From NCBI RefSeq assembly GCF_014642275.1, contig NZ_BMIM01000003.1, forward strand, positions 124,001-188,000: 64,000 bases of DNA, written 5' to 3'. This document shows, in pieces, positions 61,384 through 64,000 of the stretch; positions within the stretch are counted from its first letter, which is position 1, and each line of letters opens with the position of its first letter. The DNA comes from Flavobacterium lutivivi. GTDB lineage: Bacteria > Bacteroidota > Bacteroidia > Flavobacteriales > Flavobacteriaceae. Below the pieces are notes generated by a model. That model had not been told where the DNA came from. It did not search any database and saw only the letters and a list, made by a program, of their open reading frames with translations. The position numbers and the translations under genes are program-made.

Positions 61384-63219
61384 TTATTTTAATTCCAAAA
61401 TCATTGACGATTTTGCTTCTATAGTTATTTCTTTTTTTAAATCAATATTTTTATCACTGATAACATCTTTTCCAGATGTGAAATTCAAAATGTTTTCTTG
61501 AAATCTATCCGTTTTGAATTTTTGGGTTTCATTACTGTTGTTAATGATTACCATAACACTTTCTTTTTCATTATGTCTAAAATAAACATAAACATTGTTT
61601 TCTGGAATGTAATGAGTAGTTTTTCCATTATGAATGACAGTTTTGTTTTTTCTCCAATTGAGTAATTTTGAAGTAAAATCAAAGAATTTTTGCTGCTCAA
61701 CAGTTCGTCCTGATTTAGTAAAAGCATTATTACTATCACCATTCCAACCTCCAGGAAAATCTCTTCTAATGTCTGCATCGCCTTTTCCTTTGTCGCCTGC
61801 CATTCCAATTTCGGAGCCATAATATATTTGTGGAATTCCTCGAATTGTGTTTATCAAAGTCATTGCCATTTTATATTTATCGAAGTTATTTTTATAAATT
61901 TCATTGAGACGAGATGTATCATGATTTTCGAAAAAAACCAATAGGTTATTTGTATTTGGGTACAGAAAATCATTAGTGAAATTTTCATAGATTTTTACCA
62001 TTCCATTTCTCCATTCTTGTTTGTCTTCGTTAAAAACACCATTATGAATTTGCTCTTGAAGTGTAAAATCCATAACACTAGGCAAATATGAATTATAGCT
62101 TTGAATAGCGGCAATTTTACTATCTTTTTGCCAATAAGCCATATGCGCTTGATCATACATCCAAACTTCTCCAACAATGTTGAAATTAGGATATTCATCG
62201 GTAATTGCTTTTGTCCATTTTGCAATTCCTTCTTTGTCGTTATAGGAATAGGTGTCAACTCTAAAACCATCTAAGTCAGCATATTCAATCCACCAAATAG
62301 CGTTTTGAGTTAGATAATTCAGAACTAAAGGATTAGATTGATTTAAATCGGGCATAGAAGGTACAAACCAACCATCAGCACAATATTTTGCATCTCTTTT
62401 GGAGGCATTAATATCAAATTGAGTTGTCATTCTATAATTAGAATTTGTAAACTTTGGAAATTGATGTACCCAATCGCGTGTTGGTAAATCTTTATACATC
62501 CAATGTTTCCAACCCCAATGATTAGTCACATAATCCATAATATTTTTCATGCCACGTTTGTGTAGTTCATTACTAAATTGAAGATATTCTTCATTGGTTC
62601 CATATCGTGGATCAATTTTATAAACATCACTTTGACCATAACCATGATAAGAATAGGTTTCATCATTATCTTCGCAAATAGGAGTAGGCCAAAGTGCTGT
62701 TGCGCCAAGCTCTTTTATATAATCTAAGTTTTTTATCATTCCAGCAATATCTCCACCATGTCTTCCTCCAGGATTGTTTCTGTTTGCTTTTTCGGCAGTT
62801 GAAGTAGAACTATCGTTGTTGGGATTTCCGTTGGCAAATCGATCAGACATGATGAGATAAATCACATCTGAACTGTCAAAACTTTTGCGGTATCTAGAAT
62901 TTTCTTTTCTGTTTTTGAGAGAATATTTTTGGGTAAAAGTCAGTTTATTGTTTTTCAAAAATGAAAAAGTAAATTCGTCTAGCGTTACATTCTTAGTTTC
63001 TATGGTAACAAAAATATAATTTGGGTTTTCAGTTTTTTGTACTTCCTTAATAATGACACCATCAGAAACTTTAACATCATTCTGAGCTATGTTTTTACCA
63101 TAAAACATGATTTGCAAATCAGAATGATTCATGTCTTTCCACCAAAATGGCGGCTCGACCTTTTCTACTTGTGAAAATGCTGAAATAGAAATAAGGAGTA
63201 AAAAAAATATCTTTTTCAT
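61384..63219 (-). CDS. GH13 alpha-amylase/cyclomaltodextrinase-like enzyme
   Basis: 611 residues from ATG 63219, giving signal peptide MKKIFFLLLISISAFSQ; the longer frame begins inside the preceding terminator. An N-terminal beta domain (~20-115; VEPPFWWKDMNHSDLQIMFYG) is typical of cyclomaltodextrinase N domains. The GH13 domain follows: DYVTNHWG, nucleophile Asp in DLDGFRVDTYSY, acid/base Glu in FNIVGEVWMYD, third acid in FFENHDTSRL. It ends in a C-terminal beta domain. It acts on cyclic or linear maltodextrins, probably in the periplasm. It lies between the GH65 gene and the esterase gene. Confidence 0.92.
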   Translation of the reverse strand: MKKIFFLLLISISAFSQVEKVEPPFWWKDMNHSDLQIMFYGKNIAQNDVKVSDGVIIKEVQKTENPNYIFVTIETKNVTLDEFTFSFLKNNKLTFTQKYSLKNRKENSRYRKSFDSSDVIYLIMSDRFANGNPNNDSSTSTAEKANRNNPGGRHGGDIAGMIKNLDYIKELGATALWPTPICEDNDETYSYHGYGQSDVYKIDPRYGTNEEYLQFSNELHKRGMKNIMDYVTNHWGWKHWMYKDLPTRDWVHQFPKFTNSNYRMTTQFDINASKRDAKYCADGWFVPSMPDLNQSNPLVLNYLTQNAIWWIEYADLDGFRVDTYSYNDKEGIAKWTKAITDEYPNFNIVGEVWMYDQAHMAYWQKDSKIAAIQSYNSYLPSVMDFTLQEQIHNGVFNEDKQEWRNGMVKIYENFTNDFLYPNTNNLLVFFENHDTSRLNEIYKNNFDKYKMAMTLINTIRGIPQIYYGSEIGMAGDKGKGDADIRRDFPGGWNGDSNNAFTKSGRTVEQQKFFDFTSKLLNWRKNKTVIHNGKTTHYIPENNVYVYFRHNEKESVMVIINNSNETQKFKTDRFQENILNFTSGKDVISDKNIDLKKEITIEAKSSMILELK

Positions 63220-63229
63220 TTTTGTATAA

Positions 63230-63268
63230 ATAAAAAACCCTTTCAGAGTTTTTCCGAAAGGGTTTATG
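63230..63268 (-). terminator. Hairpin between the GH65 and GH13 genes
   Basis: Stem AAACCCTTTC / GAAAGGGTTT (63235-63244, 63256-63265) with a T tract on the minus strand. It terminates or attenuates transcripts from the phosphorylase before the downstream GH genes. Confidence 0.8.
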
Positions 63269-63278
63269 TTAGTTTTTA

Positions 63279-64000
63279 TTAAACAGTTACTAGGCAATTT
63301 GGCTCCACCTGAACTTCTTTGCCATTGACAAAAACTGCAATAGGGTTATTACCTTCGAGTGTGAATTTAGTTTCGTTTTGATGTACAGAGATTTTTAAAA
63401 TTTGATTTCTGAAATTGATTTTAAACGAATAACCATTCCATTCTTTTGGAATTCTTGGTTCAAAATGCAATTGGTTATTTTTAACTCGCATTCCGCCAAA
63501 ACCTTCCACAATACTCATCCAAGTTCCTGCCATAGAAGTGATGTGTAAACCTTCTTCAACTTCTTTGTTATAATCATCTAAATCTAATCGAGAAGTTCTT
63601 AAATAGAATGTATAAGCTTGTTCCATTCTGCCTAAAACCGCAGCTTGAATAGAGTGAACACAAGGTGATAGCGAACTTTCATGAACCGTAAATGGTTCAT
63701 AGAAATCGAAATGTTTTTCTAATTGTTCTCTGCTAAAATGATCTTCAAAAAAGTAAAAACCTTGAAGTGTATCAGCTTGTTTAATATATGGTGAACGAAG
63801 AATTCTATCCCAAGACCATTTTTGGTTAATTGGTCGTTGACTTCTATCTAAATCATGAACTTTGACTAGTTCTTTATCTAAAAACCCATCTTGTTGTAAA
63901 TAAACGCCATGTTCTTCTGAATAAGGGAAATACATGTGGTCTGCAACTTTTTTCCAATGCATGATTTCAGCATCATCAAGAGCAACTTTGCTCATTATTC
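63279..64000 (-). CDS. GH65 family phosphorylase, C-terminal part (cut by the window end)
   Basis: The frame is open to the right edge (an isoleucine codon precedes the first methionine), so only about 240 residues of an expected ~770 are present. YIKQADTLQGFYFFEDHFSREQLEKHFDFYEPFTVHESSLSPCVHSIQAAVLG and GLHITSMAGTWMSIVEGFGGMRV are the characteristic C-terminal half of the (alpha/alpha)6 barrel of maltose- or kojibiose-type phosphorylases, followed by the small beta domain. The substrate is most likely maltose, given the maltodextrin genes downstream. No signal peptide can be checked. First known gene of the starch cluster in this window. Confidence 0.9.
   Translation of the reverse strand, partial: IMSKVALDDAEIMHWKKVADHMYFPYSEEHGVYLQQDGFLDKELVKVHDLDRSQRPINQKWSWDRILRSPYIKQADTLQGFYFFEDHFSREQLEKHFDFYEPFTVHESSLSPCVHSIQAAVLGRMEQAYTFYLRTSRLDLDDYNKEVEEGLHITSMAGTWMSIVEGFGGMRVKNNQLHFEPRIPKEWNGYSFKINFRNQILKISVHQNETKFTLEGNNPIAVFVNGKEVQVEPNCLVTV

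Overview
The window is low-GC DNA from the Bacteroidetes, most likely a Flavobacterium or a close relative in the Flavobacteriaceae. The evidence is consistent: promoters of the TTG-N17-23-TAnnTTTG type with no strong Shine-Dalgarno sites, several proteins ending in a type IX secretion (T9SS) type A sorting domain, DUF7619 and choice-of-anchor-L modules, Bacteroidetes-style lipoproteins, and a mevalonate pathway cluster beside a UbiA-family prenyltransferase. No rRNA, complete insertion sequence, prophage or CRISPR array was seen. Two tRNAs are present (Asp-GTC, Leu-TAG). No gene-free stretch exceeds 300 bases; the longest, 691-953, is AT-rich and holds a regulatory repeat and a probable promoter.

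Layout. 1-690 is the 3' end of dnaE and 9205-9522 is trxA. Between them lies a three-gene surface operon: a predicted outer membrane barrel, a 1511-residue secreted protein and a fibronectin-type-III protein. From 9.7 to 22.4 kb is a surface-protein island with two fibre proteins built from 17-residue YadA-head-like repeats and closed by an S74-type chaperone domain, a delta-60-repeat T9SS cargo, a small predicted metallopeptidase and an NTF2-like protein. In its middle is a minus-strand signalling operon: one LytTR response regulator followed by two paralogous TPR histidine kinases. A near-identical 34-bp sequence lies upstream of the three-gene operon and of the first fibre gene, and a weaker version lies in front of the delta-60 gene. 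It contains two half-sites 20 bp apart that resemble LytTR (AlgR-type) boxes, so the regulator may control these surface genes.

22.5-48 kb is mostly housekeeping: DUF58 protein, tRNA-Asp, a large T9SS cargo, a glycosyltransferase/flippase pair, ruvC-hemW, a DUF4153 membrane protein, cyclase/GNAT/MmcQ proteins, a PH-SHOCT protein, an SQR-like flavoprotein, a DUF4407 protein, an M20 dipeptidase, tRNA-Leu, a DUF885 lipoprotein, a pseudouridine synthase, UbiA, mevalonate kinase, diphosphomevalonate decarboxylase and TspO. Small dispersed repeats cluster at 30.6-35.1 kb; two of them appear to sit in frame inside hemW.

48.1-54.5 kb holds two tandem paralogous T9SS cargo genes whose last ~400 bp and 30-bp palindromic terminators are nearly identical. 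54.5-64 kb, all minus strand, holds a BaiN-type flavoprotein, a glycerophosphodiesterase and a maltodextrin/starch utilisation cluster (GH13, GH31, esterase, GH13, and a GH65 phosphorylase cut by the window end).

The most unusual content is the LytTR-linked fibre island with its shared upstream motif, the three-gene barrel/giant/FN3 operon, and the repeat elements recruited into hemW.
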